This document shows, piece after piece, positions 14,704 to 22,800 of a stretch of DNA of 40,176 nucleotides. Source of the DNA: Chryseobacterium luteum (GTDB lineage: Bacteria; Bacteroidota; Bacteroidia; Flavobacteriales; Weeksellaceae); NCBI RefSeq assembly GCF_000737785.1, contig NZ_JPRO01000026.1, forward strand, positions 1 through 40,176, written 5' to 3'. The notes below the pieces were generated by a model. The model saw nothing but the letters and a program-made list of their open reading frames with translations, had not been told where the DNA came from and did not search any database. The position numbers and the translations under genes were made by a program. Within the stretch, counting starts at the first letter, position 1. Every line of letters starts with the position of its first letter.

Positions 14704-16212
14704 TTATTGAAAGTCCTCATCTTCCATTAATTCATCAACGAAAAACCAAATATCTTCACGGTCATACTTATCCGGGAACTGGTACCCGTTAAGAATGAAA
14801 ATAGGAGTAAAGTTCAGTCCGTTGCTGGTGTTATCTTTCGTCATTTCAATAAACGCTGCCAGGTCTTCAGGCGCAGATGATCCGGCTAGAGAAACGATCT
14901 TGTTTTCGTCTTTTATTTCAAACCATTCTTCAATAGATTTCAAAAATTCTTTTTGAGGCTTATTGTGGTAAATATGCTTAAAAGCTGAAAGTAATTGGGT
15001 GTATTTTTCATCAGCTCTTTCCGGCGAATAATTGAAACGGATCTGTACAGAAATGTCATCGGGATATTTTTCAAGAAGCCCTTCCATGATTTTATGACCA
15101 TCCTTACAGTAGCCGCAATAAGGATTGGAAACAATAGAAAGACGGAGTTTGGCATTTTCGTTACCCAATGCAAAAGTTTCCGAATCCTGGAATTCTATTT
15201 TTTCATTTTCTAAAAGCTGGCTTTTGAAAAGCTCATAATTTCTTTTAAATCTAAGGTTTTTCGCATTCGATTTCTGAAGACTTTCTTTTTGGGAAAGAAT
15301 ATTGCTGAAATATAAAACAGCAGAGAAAACCAGAATCCAAAGAATGGCAGTTAACAGGAGTGTTCCTACAGTGAAAGGCATATTCTGGAAAAACACAATG
15401 CCAAGCACCAATTGTACAGCAAGAATTGAAATGATCAGAAGACAAACCCTGCAGAAAGCTTTCTCTACGAAAGCCTGGATATATAATGAATAAGCAATGG
15501 CCAGTACGGAAACAAATGTAAATCCTTTTACAATATATGATGTTGCCGGAAGGAAAAGCCCTAATACGATAAGTCCTGTAAAATAGATCAGAGAAAAATC
15601 AGAGAATTTTAAACCTAAAATACTAGTTTTATCCTGCTTGATGATCTTGTCACATGAGTTGGTGGCCTGGCTGGCTGAAGCGTCTCCACAAATACTTCCG
15701 ATGACGGTAGAGGTATTCCCGAATTTCTGGTTGAAAATTTCCAGCGAAATATAGACACCTGCGAGGGAAAGAACATTAAAAAGAGCTTCAAATAAGGTCT
15801 GGGTGAAAAAAGAGTAGCCCAGAATAATGGCAAAAACAGCATAAAGAAGAGGTTTGAAATTAAAAACCGCTTTACTTTCTGCGTTTTCAGTTTTTTCAAA
15901 AAGCAGTACAAAATCTGTTGATTTCTTATGAAGTTCTTCCTTATTAAGTGTTTTGGCCTTTTCAGAATAAACCGAATAGCTGGCCCCCGATTTTTTTACC
16001 AGGGCAAAAGAATTATCTACGATCGCGATAAACTCTTCCGGCAACTCATCCCAATATTCCTTATCTAGTTCGTAAGCATCATTTTTTACGCCCATAAAGT
16101 TAAGCGTATCGCTAAAAGCCAATGCAGAAGGGTAGTTCGGGTGGGAATTGAACTGGAAAGAAAATTCCTGTTTATCGAGTTTCAGATAGTTAATTAGCTT
16201 GTCGAAAATCAT
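14704..16212 (-). CDS. VKOR - thioredoxin-fold fusion with an N-terminal C39-like remnant domain
   Basis: 502 residues. Residues 1-105 resemble the latter half of a C39 peptidase-like domain (NYPSAL, DELPEEFIAIVDN, then FALVKK where C39 enzymes have NHFVVV) but lack both catalytic Cys and His, so this part is probably a binding domain. Residues 118-320 are a multi-helix VKOR domain with a Cys pair in CGDASASQATNSC (about 174-187) and the CxxC active site CRVC (about 256-259). Residues 350-502 are a DsbA/thioredoxin-like domain with CGYC near 367-370 and TP before the substrate strand (cis-Pro) near 470. Such fusions pass electrons between periplasmic disulfides and quinone. Next to two six-cysteine exported peptides, its job is most likely to form or correct their disulfides, with the C39-like part perhaps recognising the leader (inference). 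Confidence 0.88.
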   Translation of the reverse strand: MIFDKLINYLKLDKQEFSFQFNSHPNYPSALAFSDTLNFMGVKNDAYELDKEYWDELPEEFIAIVDNSFALVKKSGASYSVYSEKAKTLNKEELHKKSTDFVLLFEKTENAESKAVFNFKPLLYAVFAIILGYSFFTQTLFEALFNVLSLAGVYISLEIFNQKFGNTSTVIGSICGDASASQATNSCDKIIKQDKTSILGLKFSDFSLIYFTGLIVLGLFLPATSYIVKGFTFVSVLAIAYSLYIQAFVEKAFCRVCLLIISILAVQLVLGIVFFQNMPFTVGTLLLTAILWILVFSAVLYFSNILSQKESLQKSNAKNLRFKRNYELFKSQLLENEKIEFQDSETFALGNENAKLRLSIVSNPYCGYCKDGHKIMEGLLEKYPDDISVQIRFNYSPERADEKYTQLLSAFKHIYHNKPQKEFLKSIEEWFEIKDENKIVSLAGSSAPEDLAAFIEMTKDNTSNGLNFTPIFILNGYQFPDKYDREDIWFFVDELMEDEDFQ

Positions 16213-16386
16213 AGTAATATTTTTAACTAAAATACGCAGATGTTTTAAAAAAACAAGTTTTTTTTCTTTTGTTAGTGATATACGATTGCTAAATACTTGA
16301 TTTTGTGTAAATATTTTTGTGTTTTTTACTTTATTTATTGAAAATTTAAACTGATTTTGTAATCAAACTTAATGTGGGATAAGGTA

Positions 16387-17226
16387 TTATGGATATTGTA
16401 CAGCCTCGGAAAGCTCAATAGGATTATTGGTTTGTTTTAAAATTATTTGTTTATTTTTTGTTTGTTCATTAAAATTAGGTGTAATTTCTTTGCCACTTTG
16501 ATCTACAAACTTCGCTTTAACATATCCTGATTTTATTTCTCTGTAAGGGTCATTATAATGATCCAAATATAACTTATGTAATTGCTGTAGATTAACAGGG
16601 ATTGTTTTTACAGAAAGATTATTGGAAGTATAAATATTTTCTTCTTTTTTCTTTAATTCAAGCAGATTAAAACTGTAGCTTCCTGTAGAATCTGATATAG
16701 AGACGATTAGTCCGGGTAAGCCATTGAAGACCGATGGACCTTCACTAATGGGAATATCTACAGCAAACCAAGCTTCCCATTTTCTTCCTTTATAATCCAG
16801 TAAAGCTTTTTGGCATTTGTTGTTATGGATCATCTTAGTGTCATTGGTTATTTTCCATTGTAAAATAGGCATAGCTTCTTTCAGTTCGTATACATCTATT
16901 AATAATCTATAGAACTTTGAAATCTGTCCCGGTTTCTTATTCTTGATCGTCATAAACTCATAATCCATAGATTTATGAATTGCTTCACGGCCTGATTTTT
17001 CATTTGAAATGAAAGTTGAATCGCTTTTGAACAGTTTGTACGAATAGAATCTGGAAATTTCTCCATCTATGTCAAGAAGCATCTCTTTTTTAGTAAGATC
17101 TTTTGCCGTGGAATCAGCCTTGAATTGCATAGAGTATAGAATTCTGTATTTTTGTGCATTCAGTTTACCGTTGCTGTACATTGCTAAAAAGATAAGAATT
17201 ATTCTAAAAAAAGTTTTGCATTCCAT
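16387..17226 (-). CDS. GLPGLI family secreted protein
   Basis: 279 residues with a signal peptide (residues 1-24, ending KLNAQ). The family signature GLPGLI is present exactly, in FNGLPGLIVSISDSTG at about 165-180, after W-x-AWFAVDIPISEGP. GLPGLI proteins are common in Bacteroidota, are exported, and have no known biochemical role. The start overlaps the 3' end of the SPASM-protein gene by 23 bases, so it is read from the same message as the grasp-with-spasm genes and is the last gene of that operon. A role in processing, anchoring or immunity for the modified peptide is possible but not shown. Confidence 0.88.
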   Translation of the reverse strand: MECKTFFRIILIFLAMYSNGKLNAQKYRILYSMQFKADSTAKDLTKKEMLLDIDGEISRFYSYKLFKSDSTFISNEKSGREAIHKSMDYEFMTIKNKKPGQISKFYRLLIDVYELKEAMPILQWKITNDTKMIHNNKCQKALLDYKGRKWEAWFAVDIPISEGPSVFNGLPGLIVSISDSTGSYSFNLLELKKKEENIYTSNNLSVKTIPVNLQQLHKLYLDHYNDPYREIKSGYVKAKFVDQSGKEITPNFNEQTKNKQIILKQTNNPIELSEAVQYP

Positions 17227-18283
17227 AGTATTGTATTGCTTTTTGTTTTAAAGGATTTTTGCTCCATTCCTCCCATTCGGCTGTGTAAGGATTATAGCCG
17301 CATTTTAAGGGTTTGGAAATATCTATCCCTTCTTCATTGCTATGAGTACGTTCCGTGTAGGCTCTACAATCTGTACAGATATATCGAAATTCACAATCTT
17401 TACAAACTTCTATATCGTCTTTGTTGAGATTCCAGTAATTTTTAAAGCTTGGCTTTGCTAAAGCTTCCTCAAGGCTGGAATTGTTGATGTTTCCAAAAAC
17501 TTCAGGCATTAAAGGACAGTTTTTTATATTACCGTCTATATCAATTCCTATTTTTTTATGTAAACAAGAGTTATGATTGATGGCTTCAAGTACTTTAGAG
17601 AGATCAGTATTAAAATATTTTAAATCTACCTTTCCACAGGAAGTTATTCTTATATCTTCTTTTATTAAATTTACTGTAAACCGGAATTCATCTTTGCCCT
17701 TAAAAGGAGCCATCTTACAATTGTAAAAAACCAGATTAAAAATTCTAAATGTCTTTTTATTAAGTTCCTGAATAAAATCTTTGCCAATTTTATCGTGATA
17801 AGGAGAGAAAATTTCAATCCCGGATAAAACAGAACCTGCAAAGGTTTGGTCTATTCGGATAAAATCTTCAATTGTAAAATACATTTTACTGTGTATCACT
17901 AAATATTTTACTCCAAGATTTTCTACTGAAAATTTTATTCTTTCCAAAATCAAAATATCATTGAGTTCTATAAACAAATCTGAGATTAAAGAAGAATTGT
18001 CATACTCATAAGAAATAGGGGGGAAGCTCTTGTTCCAGCCATTTTCTGTAATGAAACCATATTCTTTTTCCATTAATATATCTAAATATTTCTGAAAAAT
18101 TTCTTTAGATTCATCATCATATTGAGATAAGATGTCCTCTATAGAATTGATTTTTAGTTCCTCTATGACATCATTAAATTCTAATGGATATATTTCGGAT
18201 AAATTTCTTTGCAGATCGGAAATGAGAATTCTACTTGCGCCTTTTGTAACTAAAGTATTACTGAATAAATTAAAATACTTCAT
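17204..18283 (-). CDS. gwsS: Grasp-with-spasm system SPASM-domain peptide maturase
   Basis: 359 residues. The C-terminal third is a SPASM domain with the expected cysteine set: CLHKKIGIDIDG near 238, NCP, then CKDCEFRYICTDCRAY near 294-308 and KPLKCGYNPY near 333, which would hold an auxiliary iron-sulfur cluster. The N-terminal region has no CX3CX2C, so it is not a radical SAM enzyme, as in the GwsS family where a SPASM protein works with an ATP-grasp ligase. Its ATG overlaps the stop of the preceding 60-residue gene as ATGA. It is the only intact copy; a 19-codon remnant of a second copy is at 20374-20433. It is thought to help recognise or position the precursor, but the exact role is unproven. 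Confidence 0.9.
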   Translation of the reverse strand: MKYFNLFSNTLVTKGASRILISDLQRNLSEIYPLEFNDVIEELKINSIEDILSQYDDESKEIFQKYLDILMEKEYGFITENGWNKSFPPISYEYDNSSLISDLFIELNDILILERIKFSVENLGVKYLVIHSKMYFTIEDFIRIDQTFAGSVLSGIEIFSPYHDKIGKDFIQELNKKTFRIFNLVFYNCKMAPFKGKDEFRFTVNLIKEDIRITSCGKVDLKYFNTDLSKVLEAINHNSCLHKKIGIDIDGNIKNCPLMPEVFGNINNSSLEEALAKPSFKNYWNLNKDDIEVCKDCEFRYICTDCRAYTERTHSNEEGIDISKPLKCGYNPYTAEWEEWSKNPLKQKAIQYYGMQNFF

Positions 18284-18462
18284 AGTAATCTTGTAAGAGA
18301 TTTAAACGGTTTTTCCCGAATATAAAAATCGGATCGATATTTTTTAGATTCCAAAAAATATGCTGTATTACTATTACGCTTTACATTATTTACATTTCCA
18401 AATTTCGTTATATTTTTAAATGTTAAAGGGAGTTTATGTTTTTCCCCGAATGTATTTTTCAT
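18280..18462 (-). CDS. Conserved 60-residue protein between the ATP-grasp and SPASM genes (copy 1)
   Basis: 60 residues, basic, with no signal peptide, no GG motif and no cysteines. Its start overlaps the end of the ATP-grasp gene by four bases (ATGA) and its stop overlaps the SPASM gene start by four, so it is translationally coupled on both sides. A protein of exactly the same length lies in the same place in the other cassette (20430-20612). The two share F-x-EK-x-KLPLT-x-K at residues 5-16, Y-x-x-DF at 42-46, and KP-x-KSLTRLL at the C-terminus. Conservation of ends and length with a variable middle argues for a real protein. I do not recognise a family. It might be a precursor-binding adaptor or a second, GG-less substrate. 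Confidence 0.7.
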   Translation of the reverse strand: MKNTFGEKHKLPLTFKNITKFGNVNNVKRNSNTAYFLESKKYRSDFYIREKPFKSLTRLL

Positions 18463-19361
18463 AAATATTCTGCTATTTCTTTTTCCAATAAATAATTACA
18501 TATTTTAGATAAATATCCGAATTGTCCTATCGGGTTTACCTCCAAAAAATAAAACTTGTCTCCACTTTTCATAAAATCCAAAGAACCGCAGTTCAGATCC
18601 AGATTCTGCATTAACTGATGAACTTTTTCCTCTATCTCTTTTGGAAGATTATATCTTACATTTTTATTTCGCTTTTCATAATTATAATTTCTAAAATCAA
18701 CTTTTGTCTGGTCATCATTTTGTGAAAAAATAGCTATTGACCAGCATTTTCCATTTAAATAAAAAGTCCTTATCTCAAAATCCTTTTCAATTTTTTCCTG
18801 AAAAAATGTTGGAAAGAAATTTTCATTTTCGTATTCTTCAACAATGGAAGTAAACATCATTCCATTTGAATTTTTATAAAAAGATTCAAGCATTGGGTTT
18901 CCTGCTATTGTTTTTACTATCGTTTTCCCCAAGATAACATCATCAGTGTTTTCAGCCAGAAAATATGGAGGTACATCTAAACCAACTTTTTCTGCTTCTT
19001 CTAATACTAAAAGCTTATTTACTAAACTATTACTTTCTTTATTGATGTGTTTTATAGATTCAAGTTTTTTCTTAACATAATCTTCCAGCCAGTGCTGGGC
19101 TTCATTCATATTGATATTAATAGAATTATTTTTGTATCGAAGTCGTTTAAAATTCAATCCGCCTCTTCTATACCACACACTGTGTATTTCATCCAAAAAA
19201 AAACAGTTACAGGAACTTTCTAAGAAAATCTTTTTTTGGATGATCTTAATCTCAAATATTTCATCTTCATGTATTCTTACAAATTTTTTCTCCATTACTA
19301 AAAGCCATTTGATAACTTCTGTAGTGGAAATGTCGTTATTATCAGAAATAATTAATATCAT
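18459..19361 (-). CDS. gwsG: Grasp-with-spasm ATP-grasp peptide maturase (copy 1)
   Basis: 300 residues of the MvdC/MvdD-like ATP-grasp type that makes ester or amide links between Ser/Thr/Lys and Asp/Glu side chains in graspetides. Visible family features are an N-terminal ILIISDN strand, VWYRRGG near 62-68, FQEKIEKDFEIRTFYLNGK near 190-208, and the metal-binding end of the ATP-grasp fold, GSLDFMKSGDKFYFLEVNPIGQF near 255-280, with D, E and N in place. It starts directly after the stop of the lipoprotein gene (no spacer) and overlaps the 60-residue gene. A second copy is at 20609-21511; about 60% of residues look identical by eye, and the catalytic half is best kept. The two copies may prefer different substrates or residues. 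Confidence 0.93.
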   Translation of the reverse strand: MILIISDNNDISTTEVIKWLLVMEKKFVRIHEDEIFEIKIIQKKIFLESSCNCFFLDEIHSVWYRRGGLNFKRLRYKNNSININMNEAQHWLEDYVKKKLESIKHINKESNSLVNKLLVLEEAEKVGLDVPPYFLAENTDDVILGKTIVKTIAGNPMLESFYKNSNGMMFTSIVEEYENENFFPTFFQEKIEKDFEIRTFYLNGKCWSIAIFSQNDDQTKVDFRNYNYEKRNKNVRYNLPKEIEEKVHQLMQNLDLNCGSLDFMKSGDKFYFLEVNPIGQFGYLSKICNYLLEKEIAEYL

Positions 19362-20279
19362 TCATTCTTTCTTTAAATTATTCTTTAAAAATTCTTTTGT
19401 GATTTTTCTTCTAAGTTTGATGCTTTGTAAACCTATAAGCCTTCTATTGTGATTTATATTTATAGAATCTTTTATAAATTCTTCATCTGTGCTTTTTAAA
19501 CCATATACAGGCTTTAAATGATTAATATGAATGTATCTTTCTATCATTTCTGCATAATCCCTTGGTGGAATATCACCAGATTTTATATAATCTAAAAGTT
19601 TGGTTTTGAAATAAGCATAATCTTCTATTTGCGCCATATGATTTAAATAAATGAACATAGGCATAAAAACGCCATCTTCAGTTTCAAGTCCAATTTTTTG
19701 CATTGATGGATAACCATAATTTTCAAGTGACCATTTCAATAATTTTGCGTTTTTTCTAAAATTATCAAGTGATTGTTGTCCTGTAATTGAATCTTTTGCT
19801 TGATCCCGGATAAAAGCAATTCTAAAAGAATCAATAAGTTGTTTATTTAAAGTTTTTTTCCATTCTACTACTTTTTGCTCAACAGTAATACTATCAATTC
19901 CATACTTTTTGTAGAGTTTGAAAAAGTCTGAATCTTCTCGCTTGAACTTCCAATATGGTGCAACTAAAGGGATAAGTTTATAAAGACTTTTTTTCTTCCC
20001 AAAATTTCTACTGTACTTGTCAGAAAACTTAATATAGTTTTCATATTCTTCCATTCGTTCATCATTTTTAGGAGGATATTTTCGAAACAGTTTTTTATAT
20101 TTTTTTAATGCGGTAAGAGTATCATTCTTTAATCTATAGATACTATCAATTGAATTTACACTATTGTAATAAGCGATGTAATCAACCTTATTATTTCGAC
20201 AGGAAGATAAAATGAAAAAACTAATAATTAGAAAAACTCCGCTTATTTGAGAATGTTTTTTAGAGATGAATAAATTCAT
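19362..20279 (-). CDS. Lipoprotein, DUF6624-like, of the grasp-with-spasm locus (copy 1)
   Basis: 305 residues. The signal has a hydrophobic core and lipobox LSSC (about residues 24-27), so it is an anchored lipoprotein. Paired motifs with the second copy are N-x-VDYIAYYN-x-VN-x-IDSIYR near the start, GKKKSLYKLI-LVAP, IRDQ near 150-165, LNHM in a helix, and KSGDIPPRDYAEM near the end. The IRDQ...H...DYA pattern resembles DUF6624 proteins; this is a by-eye, tentative link. It lies upstream of the ATP-grasp gene in both cassettes, so it belongs to the system. An immunity, docking or receptor role is possible. No precursor gene lies in the 94 bases between it and the gwsS remnant upstream. Confidence 0.75.
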   Translation of the reverse strand: MNLFISKKHSQISGVFLIISFFILSSCRNNKVDYIAYYNSVNSIDSIYRLKNDTLTALKKYKKLFRKYPPKNDERMEEYENYIKFSDKYSRNFGKKKSLYKLIPLVAPYWKFKREDSDFFKLYKKYGIDSITVEQKVVEWKKTLNKQLIDSFRIAFIRDQAKDSITGQQSLDNFRKNAKLLKWSLENYGYPSMQKIGLETEDGVFMPMFIYLNHMAQIEDYAYFKTKLLDYIKSGDIPPRDYAEMIERYIHINHLKPVYGLKSTDEEFIKDSININHNRRLIGLQSIKLRRKITKEFLKNNLKKE

Positions 20280-20373
20280 TTTTGTATAATTATTTGTTAA
20301 AAATAAACTTAATTGATACTCTAGAATATGTTAAACTAAAGAAATAAAGAGCAGATTTGATATCAAGATCATA

Positions 20374-20433
20374 TCAGTATTTTTCTAGTTCCTTTGTGTC
20401 TAAAATATTACTGAATAGGTTGAAATCCGTCAT
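20374..20433 (-). pseudogene. 19-codon remnant of a second gwsS gene
   Basis: The ATG at 20433 overlaps the stop of the preceding 60-residue gene as ATGA, exactly as in the intact cassette. The translation begins M-T-D-FNLFSN-x-L-D-TK, matching the start of intact GwsS (M-K-Y-FNLFSN-x-L-V-TK) at 9 of the first 14 positions (6 in an unbroken run), then ends at a TGA at 20374. About 340 codons are missing. It shows that the upstream cassette once had its own SPASM gene, lost by deletion during or after the tandem duplication. Confidence 0.8.
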
Positions 20434-20612
20434 AATAATCTTGTAAGTGATTTTACAGGTTTTGCCTTCATGAGAAAATCAGTTTGATATTCTTTGCAAA
20501 CAATGTAATCATTCTTATAGATATCTTCTATTTTAGGGTTATTCACCCTAAAGCATTCCATATACTTTAATGTAAGTGGTAATTTATTTTTTTCTTTGAA
20601 TTTTTTGTTCAT
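20430..20612 (-). CDS. Conserved 60-residue protein between ATP-grasp gene and gwsS remnant (copy 2)
   Basis: 60 residues from the ATG at 20612, which overlaps the upstream ATP-grasp stop by four bases. The frame is open 13 codons further upstream to an ATG at 20651, but the coupled start gives the same length and alignment as copy 1. Shared blocks with copy 1 are EK-x-KLPLT-x-K, Y-x-x-DF and KP-x-KSLTRLL. It has two cysteines that copy 1 lacks. It survived the loss of the neighbouring SPASM gene, so it may act with the ATP-grasp protein rather than only with GwsS. Family and function unknown. Confidence 0.7.
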   Translation of the reverse strand: MNKKFKEKNKLPLTLKYMECFRVNNPKIEDIYKNDYIVCKEYQTDFLMKAKPVKSLTRLL

Positions 20613-21511
20613 AAATAGTCTGCTATTTCTTTTTCGAGTGAATAATTGCAAATTGAAGATAACCCTAAGAATTGGCCTACAGGATTTATTTCAAGAAAAT
20701 AAAAATCGTTTCCTCGTTTTATAAAATCTATTGAGCCACAATTTATATCTAGTATTTGCATAAGGACATGTGTTTTTTCTTCAATTTCTTTTGGAAGATT
20801 ATATCGTACATTGCGATTGGGTTTTTCATAATTGTATTTCCTGAAATCAGTTTGGGTTTTTTTATCACTTTGCGAAAAAATAGCGATTGACCAACACTTA
20901 CCATTTAAATAAAAAGTTCTGATCTCAAAATCTTTTTCAATTTTTTCCTGAAAGAAAGTAATAAAGAAACTTTCGCTTTCTTTTTCTACTACAACTGAAG
21001 TATATAAAATACCTTCAGAAAAACTGCCGACGGATTTTAGTATTATATTTTCAGCAATTGATTTTGTGATGGTTTTGTTAGGAATCACCTGATCTGTATT
21101 TTCTGCCAGGTAATATTCAGGAACTTTCAAACCTGCTTTTTTGGCTTGCTCTAGGACCCACAATTTGTTAATATGGTTGTTACTTTGTTTGTTAATATGT
21201 TTTTTGGATTCAAGCATTTTTATCACATAATCTTCAAGCCAGTGCTGAGTCTCGTCCATGTACATATCTAGTGAAGAATTATCATATGACTTTCGTGTGA
21301 ATTTTAATCCTCCTCTTCGGTACCAGATACTTGTAATATCATCAACAAAAAAAGTATTTCGTTGACTTTGTAAAAAAATCCTTTTTTGGTAAACTTTAAT
21401 TTCGAAAATTTCATCTTCATGTACACGGATAAAGGTTTTTTTCATTGCTTTAAGCCATTTGATAACCTCATTGGTTGTAGTTTCTTGATTAGCTGAAAGA
21501 ATAAGAATCAT
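20609..21511 (-). CDS. gwsG: Grasp-with-spasm ATP-grasp peptide maturase (copy 2)
   Basis: 300 residues, the same length as copy 1. Kept features are ILILSAN, IWYRRGG near 62-68, FQEKIEKDFEIRTFYLNGK (identical in both copies) and GSIDFIKRGNDFYFLEINPVGQF near 255-280. It therefore has the ATP-grasp metal and nucleotide residues and looks active. It overlaps the lipoprotein gene upstream and the 60-residue gene downstream by four bases each. It is the ATP-grasp gene closest to the precursor peptide, so it is the likeliest enzyme for that peptide; copy 1 would be expected to share the single intact GwsS. Confidence 0.92.
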   Translation of the reverse strand: MILILSANQETTTNEVIKWLKAMKKTFIRVHEDEIFEIKVYQKRIFLQSQRNTFFVDDITSIWYRRGGLKFTRKSYDNSSLDMYMDETQHWLEDYVIKMLESKKHINKQSNNHINKLWVLEQAKKAGLKVPEYYLAENTDQVIPNKTITKSIAENIILKSVGSFSEGILYTSVVVEKESESFFITFFQEKIEKDFEIRTFYLNGKCWSIAIFSQSDKKTQTDFRKYNYEKPNRNVRYNLPKEIEEKTHVLMQILDINCGSIDFIKRGNDFYFLEINPVGQFLGLSSICNYSLEKEIADYL

Positions 21512-22380
21512 TTTTTCTTAAATTTATCTTTTCTGATTTTAGAAGAGTGTTTTAAACTAGGTATTCCGATGCCTTTTCTACTCCGGTTAATTCTAGCAGA
21601 ATCCTGATTAGCATTACGGTACGCAAATCTTATGGCGGTATTTTTAAATTGATCATAAGTATCGGACATCAAAGCATAATCTCTTGGTGAGCAATCACCT
21701 GATTTTACATATTCAAATACTTTTTTTCTGAATTCTGGATATTTTTCTGATGCTATCATATGACTTAGAAGTGTAGGCAAAGCGATAAAAATATCATTAT
21801 TTCCCAATCGTCCTGTTTTTTGATCGTCAGGAAAGCCGTAATGCTTAAAGGTCCATAGAAAAAGATTCATATTTTTTTCAATATTCTTCTTTACTAATGT
21901 TATATTTTCAGGTCTTCCCTCCTGATCTCTGATCATAGCAATGCTAAAAGAATCTACCAATCTCCTGTTCAGATTTTTTTTCCAGTCAGCCACTTTCTCG
22001 TCTACCTCGACACTGTCTATTTCATATTTTTGGCATAGGGGATAAAGTTTTTTATACTCTTTACCATATGGTGCAACCAATGTAATGAGCTTATACAGGC
22101 TTTTTTTTCCTCCAAAATTTTTATGATAGTGATCTGCAAGCGTAATATAGGTTTCATATTCTTCGATATATTCCTGATTTCTGGGCTCATACTTTCGGAA
22201 TAATTGTCGGAATTTTTTGACCGCTTTTTCAGGTTGATTGGCCATTCTGTAAATACTGTCAATTTCATTTACTTTGTTATAATAAGTAATGTAATTGACA
22301 TCACGATTTTTACATGACAAAAAAGAGGTTGAAATAAATAAAAGAATGTAGAAAATATATTGTTTCATAAGTTTAATCAA
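21508..22380 (-). CDS. Lipoprotein, DUF6624-like, of the grasp-with-spasm locus (copy 2)
   Basis: 290 residues from the ATG at 22380; an ATG four codons in (M5, MKQYIF) is an equally good start. Lipobox FLSC at about residues 20-23. It aligns with copy 1 along its length: VNYITYYN-x-VN-x-IDSIYR, GGKKSLYKLITLVAP, IRDQ, LSHM, and KSGDCSPRDYALM. It also carries the tentative DUF6624-like pattern. It is first after the precursor gene and is coupled to the ATP-grasp gene by a four-base overlap. Presence in both cassettes next to the maturase suggests a dedicated envelope partner of the peptide product. Confidence 0.75.
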   Translation of the reverse strand: MIKLMKQYIFYILLFISTSFLSCKNRDVNYITYYNKVNEIDSIYRMANQPEKAVKKFRQLFRKYEPRNQEYIEEYETYITLADHYHKNFGGKKSLYKLITLVAPYGKEYKKLYPLCQKYEIDSVEVDEKVADWKKNLNRRLVDSFSIAMIRDQEGRPENITLVKKNIEKNMNLFLWTFKHYGFPDDQKTGRLGNNDIFIALPTLLSHMIASEKYPEFRKKVFEYVKSGDCSPRDYALMSDTYDQFKNTAIRFAYRNANQDSARINRSRKGIGIPSLKHSSKIRKDKFKKK

Positions 22381-22427
22381 TTAAAAGTGAAAGAGGAGGG
22401 CTAGGCCCTCCATAGTATTAGTATATG

Positions 22428-22622
22428 CTATGTTGGATCACAAACAACCAATATGCCTATATACTTACCTCCAGGGCCAGTGTAAGTATCATATTCTATG
22501 CAACCTTCTCCAACGGAAACATTAGATTGAACATTATAACTTCCACCTTGCACTGTTTTAAGATCTTTCAATTTTTTGTTTTCTAATGAAGAGAAATTCT
22601 TCATTCCTGCTAACTTTTTCAT
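22428..22622 (-). CDS. Grasp-with-spasm modified-peptide precursor (GG leader)
   Basis: 64 residues, or 58 from the ATG at 22604. The leader contains LENKKLKDLKTVQGG, the double-glycine type found in Bacteroidota natural-product precursors. The core of 37 residues has hydroxyl donors (S28, S33, S36, T46, T48, T64) and acidic or lysine acceptors (E39, E43, D45, K53, D62) suited to ester or amide rings, plus two cysteines (C41, C61). The GC-x-EYD-x-YTGPGGKYIG block is the likely modified part. It is the first gene of the minus-strand operon with both ATP-grasp genes, and its leader is expected to be removed by a C39 protease such as the one at 11917-14109. The ring pattern cannot be read from the sequence. 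Confidence 0.85.
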   Translation of the reverse strand: MKKLAGMKNFSSLENKKLKDLKTVQGGSYNVQSNVSVGEGCIEYDTYTGPGGKYIGILVVCDPT

Positions 22623-22750
22623 TTTGTTAAAATTTTGAATTTAATAATTTATTTTGCCATACAACCCCTGACATGGGATTTTGCTGATCAGATTCCAATC
22701 TATACCTGTACATATATAAATTGAATTTAAAGCGCTTTATCAATATTGAT

Positions 22751-22758
22751 GTTCAAAT
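22751..22758 (-). promoter_or_regulatory. Possible -7 box of the grasp-with-spasm operon promoter
   Basis: On the minus strand the sequence reads TATATTTG, a perfect TAnnTTTG box, within TTTGATATATTTGAAC, about 130 bases upstream of the precursor gene. No clear TTTG lies at the expected -33 distance, so the call is tentative. Confidence 0.4.
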
Positions 22759-22800
22759 ATATCAAACACTTTTGAAATAAAAGCCGGATTATTATGAGAA

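Noticed and set aside
17204..18283. Calling the SPASM protein a radical SAM enzyme
   Set aside because: No CX3CX2C motif is present in the N-terminal half; only the SPASM cysteines are seen.
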